In this document: piece by piece, positions 14,906 to 23,017 of the stretch | Numbering within the stretch: the first letter of the stretch is position 1 | How the letters are laid out: each line of letters begins with the position of its first letter | Assembly (NCBI GenBank): GCA_002409995.1 | Contig: DHOR01000019.1 | Span: forward strand, 4,685-31,405 | Direction: 5' to 3' | DNA length: 26,721 nt | Source: Hungatella sp. UBA5385 | Lineage (GTDB): Bacteria; Bacillota; Clostridia; Lachnospirales; Lachnospiraceae | Notes under the pieces: generated by a model | Database searches by the model: none | Told to the model about the DNA's origin: nothing | The model's input: only the letters and a program-made list of their open reading frames with translations | Position numbers and translations under genes: made by a program

Positions 14906-15472
14906 ATGAGACAGGAAAAAGGAGTTTTGTGGAAATTATTCACTTCCATGATCTATCTGGGAACATTTACCTTTGGCGGAGGTTATGTTATTGTTACGCT
15001 GATGAAGAAGAAATTTGCAGATGAGCTTCACTGGATTGATGAAAAGGAAATGCTGGACTTAATAGCAATCGCCCAGTCCGCACCGGGCGCAATTGCTGTG
15101 AACGGGTCCATTGTAGTAGGTTATAAGCTGGCAGGAATCCCCGGGGTGCTGGTATCTATTCTGGGTACTATATTGCCGCCCTTTGTAATTTTGTCCATTG
15201 TATCCATGTTCTATGTTGCATTTCAGGACAACATATGGGTGAATTCCATGCTGACAGGAATGCAGGCAGGGGTAGGGGCTGTAATCATAGCAGTTGTTTT
15301 AGAAATGATGTATGGGATATTTGCAGAAAAGAAATGGGGTTCAGTGGCAATTATGGTCATTGCATTTGTACTGACCGCTTTTCTGAAGATCAATGTGGTT
15401 TTTGTGATTCTGGGCTGTATTGTATTAGGAGGAATTCGTACAGGTCTTAAGATGAGAAGGGGGGAAGTATAA
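14906..15472 (+). CDS. Chromate transporter family protein, first half (short ChrA subunit)
   Basis: This 188-residue membrane protein is a single CHR domain: YLGTFTFGGGYVIVTLMKKKF near the start, the central AQSAPGAIAVNGSIVVGYKLAGIPG motif, then several hydrophobic segments and a basic C-terminus. Full-length ChrA proteins contain two such domains; short-chain members occur as adjacent pairs, as here. The family is named for chromate efflux, but many anaerobe members have no shown chromate role, and another oxyanion such as sulfate is possible. AGGAGG precedes the ATG. The TAA stop shares its last A with the ATG of the next gene, indicating translational coupling. Confidence 0.9.
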   Translation: MRQEKGVLWKLFTSMIYLGTFTFGGGYVIVTLMKKKFADELHWIDEKEMLDLIAIAQSAPGAIAVNGSIVVGYKLAGIPGVLVSILGTILPPFVILSIVSMFYVAFQDNIWVNSMLTGMQAGVGAVIIAVVLEMMYGIFAEKKWGSVAIMVIAFVLTAFLKINVVFVILGCIVLGGIRTGLKMRRGEV

Positions 15473-16047
15473 TGCTTTATCTGCAATTGTTTTTAAGCTT
15501 TCTGCAAATCGGAGCCTTTAGCTTTGGCGGTGGTTATGCTGCCATGCCTTTGATACAGGAACAGGTGGTCACTCAGCATCAGTGGCTGACTTTGGGGGAA
15601 TTTAATGATCTGGTGACCATTTCCCAGATGACACCGGGACCAATCGCTGTTAATTCAGCAACCTTTGTAGGGATTCGGATTGCAGGTATTCCGGGAGCAA
15701 TCATTGCAACTCTGGGCTGCATTCTTCCTGCCTGTATATTGGTTTCAATATTGGCTTATGTGTATACAAAATACCGTGATCTCACTATGCTTCAGGGGAT
15801 TTTAAATACACTTCGTCCTGCAGTCATAGCTATGATTGCATCAGCAGGTGTTTCTATTATTATCACTTCCTTCTGGGGAGAGCAGGGGATATCCCTGGCA
15901 TTAAGTGATTTGAAATTAGATGCAGTTTTTCTGTTTGCAGGGGCTTTGATCCTGCTTCGTAAATTTAATTGGAATCCCATTCGTGTGATGGTACTGGCAG
16001 GAGTTTGTCAGACTGTTATCAGCGCAGTGGCAAGAGTGATAGTATAA
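15472..16047 (+). CDS. Chromate transporter family protein, second half (short ChrA subunit)
   Basis: This 191-residue partner has the same domain plan: LQIGAFSFGGGYAAMPLIQEQVV, SQMTPGPIAVNSATFVGIRIAGIPG and four to five further hydrophobic segments. The two proteins are clearly paralogous, with the same FGGGY and PG.IAVN motifs. They probably assemble with opposite membrane topology to mimic two-domain ChrA. The start overlaps the previous stop (TAATG), with a GGGGG-rich ribosome site inside the upstream gene. A strong terminator follows about 20 bp after the stop, so this is a two-gene unit. Confidence 0.9.
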   Translation: MLYLQLFLSFLQIGAFSFGGGYAAMPLIQEQVVTQHQWLTLGEFNDLVTISQMTPGPIAVNSATFVGIRIAGIPGAIIATLGCILPACILVSILAYVYTKYRDLTMLQGILNTLRPAVIAMIASAGVSIIITSFWGEQGISLALSDLKLDAVFLFAGALILLRKFNWNPIRVMVLAGVCQTVISAVARVIV

Positions 16048-16066
16048 AATTTAATATATTTTCCAG

Positions 16067-16104
16067 AAAAAACAGATCTTATGAAAAAATAAGGTCTGTT
16101 TTTT
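16067..16104 (+). terminator. Rho-independent terminator of the chromate pair
   Basis: CAGATCTTAT (16073-16082) pairs with ATAAGGTCTG (16089-16098), with one G-U pair. The loop is GAAAAA, with six A before the stem and six T after it. This is a textbook intrinsic terminator, partly usable on both strands. Confidence 0.9.
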
Positions 16105-16177
16105 GGTTAATATTAATAAAAAAGTGCATTGAAAATTTCACAAAATGCCTAAAATTCAAATTATATAGAAAAAAATA

Positions 16178-16206
16178 TTGAAACAAATCAGCCATTGTGC
16201 TATAGT
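16178..16206 (+). promoter_or_regulatory. Sigma-A promoter of the malto-oligosaccharide-type operon
   Basis: TTGAAA (16178-16183) and TATAGT (16201-16206) are separated by exactly 17 bp. The predicted start near 16213 is followed within ten bases by the palindromic operator. Confidence 0.75.
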
Positions 16207-16219
16207 AGGAATTAAGAAG

Positions 16220-16247
16220 TTGGTAACGTTACCGATACCGTTACCAA
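16220..16247. promoter_or_regulatory. LacI-family (MalR-type) operator
   Basis: The site opens TTGGTAAC and closes GTTACCAA. It contains the perfect 12-bp palindrome GGTAACGTTACC (16222-16233) followed by an overlapping second half-site ending at 16247. The central CG palindrome is typical of LacI/GalR-family operators. It lies at about +8 to +35 of the predicted transcript, a position suited to blocking the polymerase. The natural binder is the LacI-family protein encoded at the end of the same operon. Confidence 0.8.
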
Positions 16248-16252
16248 AGCAA

Positions 16253-16343
16253 CCGAAATCACTTTCGGGCATTGTAACCAACCACTGATGGTTATCTGCT
16301 TATTTTTTGCAGATGCTACTATAATTATGTGCCCATGCGGCAC
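16253..16343 (+). other. Leader with a chain of four small hairpins
   Basis: CCGAAA/TTTCGG (16253-16268), AACCA/TGGTT (16280-16293), ATCTGC/GCAGAT (16294-16314) and GTGCC/GGCAC (16329-16343) can form consecutive stem-loops between the operator and the ribosome site. I recognise no riboswitch class. They may protect the 5' end of an abundant binding-protein transcript. Confidence 0.45.
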
Positions 16344-16364
16344 GAAAGGAAGGGTAGGATTATT

Positions 16365-17777
16365 ATGAAATTGAAAAAACTGGCAGTACTGACCATGGCA
16401 GCAGCCATGACAGCCGGAGCACTGGCTGGCTGTTCCTCAGGGAACAAGACAGAGACAACAGCAGGTGAAACCACCGCAGCAGTAACAGAGGCTTCCAAAG
16501 CAGAGGAGGCTACAACAGCAGGTGAAGCAGCAGCAGAAGGCAAGGGACAGATTTATTATCTGAACTTTAAACCTGAGGTTGCAGATATCTGGACAGAGCT
16601 GGCTGGTAAGTACACAGATGAAACAGGTGTTCCAATGAAGGTTCAGACAGCAGCAGCCGGAACCTATGAGCAGACATTAAAATCCGAGGTTGCTAAGAAA
16701 GAGCCACCAACACTGTTCCAGATTAACGGACCTATCGGTTATAAGGCATGGGCAAAGTATTGTCTTGATTTAAAGGACTCCGCTATCTATGGTCATTTAC
16801 TTGATAAGGATATGGCAGTAACTGAAGGTGATGGCGTTTACGGAATTCCTTACGTTGTAGAGGGTTACGGAATTATTTATAATGACGCTGTTATGCAGAA
16901 GTATTTTGCACTGGATGGAGCAAAGGCAGCTTCTATGGAAGATATCAATAATTTTGATACTTTAAAGGCAGTTGCTGAAGATATGCAGGCAAGAAAAGAC
17001 GAGATTGGTATTGAAGGTGTATTTGCATCTACTTCATTTGCACCAGGTGAAGACTGGAGATGGCAGACTCATCTTGCTAACCTTCCAATCTACTATGAGT
17101 ACAAAGATGACAACGTAGGTGATAAGGATGCCATTGATTTTAAATACTCTGATAACTTTAAGAATATCTTCGATTTATATATTAACAACTCCTGTACAGA
17201 TCCTAAGATGACAGGTGCTAAAAATGTTGAGGATTCCATGGCTGAGTTTGCACTGGGCAAGGTAGCTATGGTTCAGAACGGCAACTGGGGCTGGGGTCAG
17301 GTATCCGGCGTAGAAGGCAATACAGTTAAAGAAGAAGATGTAAAATTCCTTCCAATCTATACAGGTGTTTCAGGCGAAGAGAAACAGGGCTTATGTATTG
17401 GTACTGAGAACTTCTTCTCTGTAAACAGTCAGGCTAGTGAAGAGGACCAGCAGGCAGCTCTTGATTTCCTTGAGTGGCTCTTCAGCTCTGAAACAGGTAA
17501 GGATTATGTAACAAACAAGCTTGGTTTTATCGCACCATTTGATACATTTGCAGATAATGAGAAGCCAGTAGATCCTCTTGCTAAGGAAGTGGATCGTTAC
17601 ATGAGCAACCCTGAATTATATTCAGTATCCTGGAACTTTACATCATTCCCAAGCCAGACATTTAAAGACAACTTCGGTGCTTCCCTGTTACAGTATGCAC
17701 AGGGCGGAAAAGAATGGAGTGCAGTTGTTGACGAGATGAAGGCTGACTGGGCTAATGAAAAAGCAATGACTAAATAA
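16365..17777 (+). CDS. ABC transporter malto-oligosaccharide-type binding lipoprotein
   Basis: This 470-residue protein has a lipoprotein signal (MKLKKL start, lipobox ALAGC with Cys23), a Thr/Ala/Glu-rich linker (about 24-60) and a solute-binding fold. Recognisable segments are YLNFKPEVADIWTELAGKYTDETGV, PPTLFQINGPIGYKAWAKY, a GVYGIPYVVEGYGIIYND hinge region and a C-terminal lobe rich in aromatics. It binds the sugar at the cell surface for the two permeases downstream. Maltodextrin is inferred from the malQ gene and the LacI regulator in the same unit. The ATG at 16365 is chosen over an in-frame GTG at 16329, because AGGAAGGG lies between them and the signal peptide begins at 16365. A terminator-like hairpin separates it from the permease genes. 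Confidence 0.9.
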   Translation: MKLKKLAVLTMAAAMTAGALAGCSSGNKTETTAGETTAAVTEASKAEEATTAGEAAAEGKGQIYYLNFKPEVADIWTELAGKYTDETGVPMKVQTAAAGTYEQTLKSEVAKKEPPTLFQINGPIGYKAWAKYCLDLKDSAIYGHLLDKDMAVTEGDGVYGIPYVVEGYGIIYNDAVMQKYFALDGAKAASMEDINNFDTLKAVAEDMQARKDEIGIEGVFASTSFAPGEDWRWQTHLANLPIYYEYKDDNVGDKDAIDFKYSDNFKNIFDLYINNSCTDPKMTGAKNVEDSMAEFALGKVAMVQNGNWGWGQVSGVEGNTVKEEDVKFLPIYTGVSGEEKQGLCIGTENFFSVNSQASEEDQQAALDFLEWLFSSETGKDYVTNKLGFIAPFDTFADNEKPVDPLAKEVDRYMSNPELYSVSWNFTSFPSQTFKDNFGASLLQYAQGGKEWSAVVDEMKADWANEKAMTK

Positions 17778-17807
17778 AATAATTAATTTAATAAAGGTAA
17801 CTTTAAT

Positions 17808-17850
17808 GATGGGTGAGTGTAAGGGAGATATCTGACTCACCCATCTTTTT
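17808..17850 (+). terminator. Intercistronic hairpin with T-run between binding protein and permeases
   Basis: GATGGGTGAGT (17808-17818) pairs perfectly over 11 bp with ACTCACCCATC (17835-17845), followed directly by five T. It looks like a full intrinsic terminator but lies inside the operon, so it probably terminates most transcripts or protects the binding-protein mRNA, giving more binding protein than permease. Confidence 0.85.
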
Positions 17851-17886
17851 ACTTAAAAGCGTGTAATTCATAGAAGGAGGCGTGCC

Positions 17887-18729
17887 ATGCAGAAGTCAAT
17901 GAAACGGTATTTTCCGATATTTGTACTGCCGACACTGATCGCATTTATCATCGCATTCCTGTACCCTTTTATTATGGGAATTTATCTGTCATTTACAGAG
18001 TTCACCACAGTAAAAGATGCTACATGGGTGGGACTATCCAATTACAAGAAAATATTTCTTGACCAGAACTTTATTAATGCACTGGTATTTACAGTAAAAT
18101 TCACTGTGGTGTCAGTAGTCACTATTAATGTATTTGGCTTTCTGTTGGCATATATTCTGACAAGAGGGATTAAGGGAACCAATCTGTTCCGTACTGTATT
18201 TTTTATGCCAAACCTGATTGGCGGTATTGTTCTGGGTTATGTATGGCAGCTGCTGTTAAATGGTATTTTAGCAGGATTTGGAGTGACACTTTCCTTTGAT
18301 GCCAAATATGGCTTCATGGGACTGGTTCTTCTAATGAACTGGCAGCTCATTGGATATATGATGATTATCTATATCGCAGGTCTTCAGAATGTACCCGGAG
18401 AGCTGGTAGAAGCTGCAAAAATTGATGGTGCTACAAAAATGCAGACACTTTTTAGAATTTATATTCCTATGGTAATGCCATCTATTACCATCTGTCTTTT
18501 CCTTACACTGACAAACTCCTTTAAGCTGTATGACCAGAACCTGGCATTGACAGCAGGAGGACCGGGAAGGCAGACGGCTATGCTGGCTATGGATATCTTT
18601 ACCACATTCTACGGAAGAGTGGGCTGGGAAGGTGTTGGTCAGGCAAAGGCTGTTGTATTCTTCCTTATGGTAGCAGTTATATCCCTGACTCAGCTATACT
18701 TAACAAGGCGTAAGGAGGTGGAGAGCTAA
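17887..18729 (+). CDS. ABC sugar transporter permease (MalF-like)
   Basis: This 280-residue permease starts with a short cytoplasmic tail and a membrane segment (PIFVLPTLIAFIIAFLYPFIMGIYLSF). It has the six-segment core and the EAA loop VEAAKIDGATKMQTLFRIYIPMV, then NSFKLYDQNLALTAGGPG, common in CUT1 permeases. It lacks the extra N-terminal segments of enterobacterial MalF. An AGGAGG site precedes the ATG. Its TAA stop shares one base with the ATG of the next permease. In context it carries the sugar delivered by the upstream lipoprotein. No ATPase gene is present in the operon. Confidence 0.92.
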   Translation: MQKSMKRYFPIFVLPTLIAFIIAFLYPFIMGIYLSFTEFTTVKDATWVGLSNYKKIFLDQNFINALVFTVKFTVVSVVTINVFGFLLAYILTRGIKGTNLFRTVFFMPNLIGGIVLGYVWQLLLNGILAGFGVTLSFDAKYGFMGLVLLMNWQLIGYMMIIYIAGLQNVPGELVEAAKIDGATKMQTLFRIYIPMVMPSITICLFLTLTNSFKLYDQNLALTAGGPGRQTAMLAMDIFTTFYGRVGWEGVGQAKAVVFFLMVAVISLTQLYLTRRKEVES

Positions 18730-19586
18730 TGAAAAACAGTGAAAATCAAAAGATGGAAGTGAGTAAGACAACAGGTGCAGTTTTGACTGTGATTTTAACC
18801 ATTCTCTCTCTTACATTTTTATATCCCATTGCCCTTGTATTAATGAACTCATTTAAAAGTAAGCTTTTCATCAGTGATGCTCCTTTTCAGCTTCCGGCAG
18901 AAGGAACCTATGTGGGGCTTACCAACTATATCGAAGGTGTTCGTAAAACCGGATTTTTCCCTGCATTTGGCAGATCACTGTTTATTACAGTGGCTTCTGT
19001 GGCAGTGATTGTTCTCTTTACATCTATGACAGCATGGTTTATAACAAGAGTTAAATCAGTGTTTACAAGCCTTCTCTATTATGTGTTTGTATTTGCTATG
19101 ATCGTTCCTTTCCAGATGGTAATGTTTACCATGTCAAAGACTGCCAATGATTTATCTCTCAATTCCATCTATGGTATGATTCTGTTATATCTGGGATTTG
19201 GAGCGGGGCAGGCAGTGTTTCTGTTCTGCGGATTTGTAAAGGCAATTCCTCTGGAAATCGAAGAGGCTGCTATGATAGACGGCTGTTCTCCTCTGCAGAC
19301 CTATACACATGTGGTATTTCCAATGCTGAAACCTACAGCTATTACTGTGGCTATATTAAATGCCATGTGGATATGGAATGACTACTTACTTCCAAGCTTG
19401 ATTCTTCCACAGGAAGAAGGTACAATACCTATGGTTATTCAGAACTTAAAGGGCGGTTATGGGTCTATTGATATGGGCGCTATGATGGCAATGCTGGTTC
19501 TGGCAATCGTACCTATTATAATTTTCTACTTAAGCTGTCAGAAACATATTATCAAAGGTGTGGCCGCCGGTGCTGTAAAGGGCTAG
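18729..19586 (+). CDS. ABC sugar transporter permease (MalG-like)
   Basis: This 285-residue permease has the MalG layout: a hydrophobic first segment, YPIALVLMNSFKSKLFISDAPFQLP, the transmembrane core, the EAA loop EIEEAAMIDGCSPLQTYTHVVFP, and the tail KHIIKGVAAGAVKG, a typical C-terminus for this subfamily. The start overlaps the previous stop (TAATG), so the two channel subunits are translationally coupled. malQ follows after 50 bp. Confidence 0.92.
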   Translation: MKNSENQKMEVSKTTGAVLTVILTILSLTFLYPIALVLMNSFKSKLFISDAPFQLPAEGTYVGLTNYIEGVRKTGFFPAFGRSLFITVASVAVIVLFTSMTAWFITRVKSVFTSLLYYVFVFAMIVPFQMVMFTMSKTANDLSLNSIYGMILLYLGFGAGQAVFLFCGFVKAIPLEIEEAAMIDGCSPLQTYTHVVFPMLKPTAITVAILNAMWIWNDYLLPSLILPQEEGTIPMVIQNLKGGYGSIDMGAMMAMLVLAIVPIIIFYLSCQKHIIKGVAAGAVKG

Positions 19587-19636
19587 GTGGAGAACAGCAA
19601 AGGAATAAGACACTATACATTAAAGGAGACCTGGTT

Positions 19637-21118
19637 ATGCGGGAATGTGGAATGCTGCTTCCGGTTGCAAGCCTGCCGTCTAAGTACGGAATCGGAGCAT
19701 TTTCTAAAGAGGCATATGAATTTATAGACATACTGAAAAAAGCGGGACAGCATTACTGGCAGATTCTGCCTCTGGGACCTACTGGATACGGAGATTCCCC
19801 TTACCAGTCTTTTTCAGCATTTGCAGGCAATCCATATTTTATTGATCTGGATAGGCTTATAGAGGAAGGGCTTCTCACAGCAGAAGAATGCGAAGCCTGT
19901 GACTTTGGAGATAATCAGAGAGATATTGACTATGGAAAGATTTATGTAAACCGTTTTCCACTCTTGAAAACAGCTTATGTAAGATGGATGGATCAGGGCA
20001 ATTCAGTGGAGGAGGCAATTAATTCTCTTAGAGCTGAGACTGCTGAGTACTGTTTTTATATGGCTGTTAAGAACCATTATGAAGGAAAAAGTTGGATATT
20101 ATGGGATGAGGATATCCGTCTTAGAAAGCCTGAAGCTGTAGAACGGTACAGCAGAGAGCTGGCAGATGAAATAGGGTTTTATGCATTTTTACAGATGAAG
20201 TTTGAAGAGCAGTGGATTAAACTGAAGGCTTATGCCAATGAGGCCGGAATCAGAATTATAGGGGATATTCCTATCTATGTTGCATTTGACAGTGCAGACA
20301 GCTGGTTTCACCCGGAGCTGTTTCAGTTTGATGAAAACTGTCAGCCTATAGCGGTTGCCGGCTGCCCTCCTGATGGATTTTCTGCTACAGGGCAGCTGTG
20401 GGGCAATCCTCTATACCGATGGGATTACCACAGATCAACAGGATATGAGTGGTGGATTCGCCGTATGGAATACAGCTTCCAGCTTTATGATGTTGTCCGT
20501 GTGGATCATTTCCGGGGATTTGATGAATATTATTCCATTCCTGCAGGCAATGAGACTGCTGTTGACGGAACCTGGAAAAAGGGACCTGGGATTGACTTTT
20601 TCGACTGTGTGGAAAGTGCCTTGGGGAAACTGGATATTATTGCAGAAGATCTTGGCTTTTTGACGCCTACTGTGTTAAAATTAGTCAATGATACGGGATT
20701 CCCTGGCATGAAGGTGCTGGAATTTGCTTTTGATTCCCGGGAGGAAAGTGATTATCTGCCTCATAACTATACAAGAAATTGTGTGGTATATACAGGAACT
20801 CATGATAACAATACCATAAGCGGGTGGTACGATGATTTGTCACCTGAGGACAGACAGCTTTCCATTGACTATATTAATAACGCTCAAACGCCCAGAGAAG
20901 ACATACATTGGGACTTTGTCCGCCTGGCTCTGTCCAGTGTGGCAGAGCTTGCTGTGATTCCTGTACAGGATTATCTTGGACTTGGAGCGGAAGCCCGTAT
21001 TAACGAACCCTCCACTCTGGGGAAAAACTGGAGATGGCGGCTTCTGGACGGTGAGATTACAGATGAACTTGCAGTAAAATGCCGCAAGATGGCGAAACTT
21101 TACGGCAGGTCCAGATGA
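19637..21118 (+). CDS. malQ: 4-alpha-glucanotransferase (amylomaltase, GH77)
   Basis: This 493-residue protein matches the length and motifs of bacterial MalQ, a cytoplasmic enzyme that transfers glucan chains between maltodextrins and releases glucose. The opening has ILPLGPTGYGDSPYQSFSAFAGNP, strongly conserved in GH77. The catalytic triad aligns closely with the Thermus enzyme: nucleophile Asp290 (VRVDHFRG), acid/base Glu337 (IAEDLGF) and stabiliser Asp390 (TGTHDNNT). No signal peptide is present. A GGAG site precedes the ATG. Its place after the permeases indicates that the imported sugar is an alpha-1,4-glucan oligomer. A maltodextrin phosphorylase is not in this window and would be expected elsewhere. 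Confidence 0.97.
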   Translation: MRECGMLLPVASLPSKYGIGAFSKEAYEFIDILKKAGQHYWQILPLGPTGYGDSPYQSFSAFAGNPYFIDLDRLIEEGLLTAEECEACDFGDNQRDIDYGKIYVNRFPLLKTAYVRWMDQGNSVEEAINSLRAETAEYCFYMAVKNHYEGKSWILWDEDIRLRKPEAVERYSRELADEIGFYAFLQMKFEEQWIKLKAYANEAGIRIIGDIPIYVAFDSADSWFHPELFQFDENCQPIAVAGCPPDGFSATGQLWGNPLYRWDYHRSTGYEWWIRRMEYSFQLYDVVRVDHFRGFDEYYSIPAGNETAVDGTWKKGPGIDFFDCVESALGKLDIIAEDLGFLTPTVLKLVNDTGFPGMKVLEFAFDSREESDYLPHNYTRNCVVYTGTHDNNTISGWYDDLSPEDRQLSIDYINNAQTPREDIHWDFVRLALSSVAELAVIPVQDYLGLGAEARINEPSTLGKNWRWRLLDGEITDELAVKCRKMAKLYGRSR

Positions 21119-21137
21119 TAGGGGAAGTGAGTATTTA

Positions 21138-22169
21138 ATGGATTCAATTAATATTAAGGATATAGCCAGACTATGCGGAGTTGGAGTCAGCACAGTTTCC
21201 AGGGCAATTAATAATCATCCGGATATTAATCCGGATACTAAGAATAAGATTATGCAGGTGATTAAGGAGCATAATTATATTCCTAATAATAGTGCCCGAA
21301 ATTTAAAACGTACAGATTCCAGAGCAATTGCAGTTCTGATTAAAGGTATCAGCAATCCATTTTTCAGTAAAATGATCAGCATTTTTGAAGAGGAGATTCA
21401 GAAGAAAAAGTATTCCTTCATCCTTCAGAGAGTGGAGGAGCAGGAAGATGAGGTGGATATCGCTCTGGAGCTGATTAAGGAGAAAAAGCCAAGAGGAATT
21501 GTATTCCTGGGAGGATTTTTCACCCACAGCAAGGAGAAGCTGGAGCAGCTGTCAGTTCCTTTTGTACTCAGTACCATTGGAATGACCGGCAATCTGGAGG
21601 ATTCTACGGATTACTCCTGGGTTTCTGTGGATGACTTTGCAGAAAGCTATAAGATGGTGGATTATTTATGTAAACTAGGTCATAAAAAGATCCTGATTCT
21701 TGCTGCTGCCAGAGATGATGAAAGTATTGGACGTCTAAGGCTGGAAGGCTATGAGAAAGCATTGGCAGACAATGGCATTGTTCCTGATCCGCAGCTGATT
21801 GTATATTCGGATGAGAGAATGGAACGGTACACAATGGATAATGGATATGAGGTTATGAACCGTGTGCTTCAGAGCCAGATTGATTTTACTGCAGTATATG
21901 CTATTTCCGACAGCATTGCCATAGGTGCCTGCAAGGCTATTATTGATAAGGGAAAGCAGATTCCACAGGATTACTCTGTGGCAGGTTTTGATGGTTTGGA
22001 TATAGCTCATTATTACAATCCTTCTATTACAACCATAAGACAGCCTGTAGAGGAAATGGCAGAGACTACCATTAAGATATTATTTGATGTGATTAAGAAT
22101 AAAGCAGAACATCAGAAAAAGGTGTTTAAAGCAACTCTGGTGGAAGGTCAGTCCACCAGAATGCTGTAA
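21138..22169 (+). CDS. LacI-family transcriptional regulator (MalR-like)
   Basis: This 343-residue protein has a LacI helix-turn-helix at residues 5-25 (IKDIARLCGVGVSTVSRAINNH), the hinge region ending NNSARNLKR, and a sugar-binding core (AVLIKGISNPFFSKMI, GIVFLGG, the VDDFAESYKMVDYL segment, VAGFDGLDIAHYYNPSITTIRQP). It is the last gene of the malto-oligosaccharide-type operon, 19 bp after malQ. It very likely binds the palindrome at 16220-16247 and releases it when a maltodextrin or derivative is present, repressing its own operon. The ribosome site is moderate (GGGGAAGTGAG). A strong terminator follows at once. Confidence 0.92.
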   Translation: MDSINIKDIARLCGVGVSTVSRAINNHPDINPDTKNKIMQVIKEHNYIPNNSARNLKRTDSRAIAVLIKGISNPFFSKMISIFEEEIQKKKYSFILQRVEEQEDEVDIALELIKEKKPRGIVFLGGFFTHSKEKLEQLSVPFVLSTIGMTGNLEDSTDYSWVSVDDFAESYKMVDYLCKLGHKKILILAAARDDESIGRLRLEGYEKALADNGIVPDPQLIVYSDERMERYTMDNGYEVMNRVLQSQIDFTAVYAISDSIAIGACKAIIDKGKQIPQDYSVAGFDGLDIAHYYNPSITTIRQPVEEMAETTIKILFDVIKNKAEHQKKVFKATLVEGQSTRML

Positions 22170-22177
22170 ATAAAATA

Positions 22178-22233
22178 GAGGAGTCATAATCCTGCGCCGG
22201 CTCAACCGGTTCCTGGGGATTATGGCTCCTCTT
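22178..22233. terminator. Bidirectional terminator
   Basis: GAGGAG-T-CATAATCC (22178-22192) pairs with GGATTATG-G-CTCCTC (22217-22231), a 15-bp stem with one T-G pair, and the loop itself contains CCGG/CCGG. A short T-run follows on the plus strand and a T-rich stretch on the minus strand. It sits between convergent gene ends at 22169 and 22238 and should serve both. Confidence 0.85.
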
Positions 22234-22237
22234 TGTA

Positions 22238-22960
22238 CTATTGAACTGTATTGCTGCTTTCTGCTTCGCTGCTTTCAGTTTCTTCCTCTGTGCCTTCTTC
22301 AGGCGAATCTTCGGGATCACTGGGAAGCCCCATCTGATTGCCGGCATAGTCTGAGGCATATACCGTATAATGATTCTCACGGAGTACAAATGTCACTATA
22401 CCTGTGCTGCGGTCTATGGAAAGAGGCAGTTCCTTAGTATCATCATCATAAGTTAAATAGACGGATGAAAAGTCAACACCTGACTGGGTGTCTTCCAGAT
22501 GAAAGGAGAGAATGCCATCTTCTATAATGGGATTGGTAAGAGATGGATTTCCATCATCCAACACATCTACCTGCTCGTAAAGGACGGTTCCCATGGTGTT
22601 AATAGCTTTCACTTCTACTTTCAGGGTTCCGTTAGAATGTATGGGCGCAGTGTAGGTATTAAAGCCTGTTTTGGTTAATACAATCTCTTCTTCTTCCTGG
22701 GTTACGATTGGTTCCTTAATAGGAAGAAGTGATTTAACTTTAAGCTCCATAGTGGTGCTGATATAGTCTTTGGAGTCCCCAATGGTTACAGCAGCCTTCG
22801 GTATAGAAGTGACCAGCACAAATATAATTGCATTAACTACAATAAAGGGAAGCACATAAAACAGAAGAATTGTTGCGAATTCGCTTCTGCCGGAGTCATA
22901 TCCGTAATCCGATGATTTTCTTCTTCGGTTATTTCTGCGGCGATAATTAGATTGATTCAT
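22238..22960 (-). CDS. Membrane-anchored extracytoplasmic protein of unknown function
   Basis: I do not recognise this 240-residue protein. It starts with a strongly basic cytoplasmic tail (residues 7-16, RRRNNRRRK), then one membrane segment (about 28-52, FATILLFYVLPFIVVNAIIFVLV). An exported part of about 150 residues follows, rich in Thr, Val and Asp, that looks like two Ig-like or bacterial beta-sandwich repeats (about 60-130 and 135-205), the second ending in ENHYTVYASDYAGN. The last 30 residues are very acidic (Glu/Ser-rich). The ATG at 22960 is the first usable start after an AGGAGG site, though the 13-base spacing is long. The open frame extends to 23020 without a better start. It faces the HD-domain gene across a 133-bp gap. 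Confidence 0.75.
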   Translation of the reverse strand: MNQSNYRRRNNRRRKSSDYGYDSGRSEFATILLFYVLPFIVVNAIIFVLVTSIPKAAVTIGDSKDYISTTMELKVKSLLPIKEPIVTQEEEEIVLTKTGFNTYTAPIHSNGTLKVEVKAINTMGTVLYEQVDVLDDGNPSLTNPIIEDGILSFHLEDTQSGVDFSSVYLTYDDDTKELPLSIDRSTGIVTFVLRENHYTVYASDYAGNQMGLPSDPEDSPEEGTEEETESSEAESSNTVQ

Positions 22961-23017
22961 ACTGACTAAGATTCCTCCTGATGTGTTTTTCGACTCTAAG
23001 CATATCAGAAAATTTCT

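Larger units (their letters stand above)
16048..16364 (+). other. 317-bp intergenic region: terminator, promoter, operator and structured leader
   Basis: From left to right it holds the terminator of the chromate pair (16067-16104) and a nested inverted repeat (16126-16148: GCATT...AATGC around TGAAAATTTCA). Next come a sigma-A promoter (16178-16206) and a LacI-type palindromic operator (16220-16247). The last part is a leader able to form four short hairpins (16253-16268, 16280-16293, 16294-16314, 16329-16343) before the ribosome site. No protein-coding gene is supported here. Confidence 0.75.

Noticed and set aside
16302..16325. Second promoter ending in TATAAT at 16320-16325
   Set aside because: No acceptable -35 box at the right spacing; the TTGAAA-N17-TATAGT promoter upstream is far better and explains the operator.
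20355..20663. Plus-strand 102-codon frame inside malQ
   Set aside because: Overlaps the catalytic region of malQ in another frame, with no independent signals.
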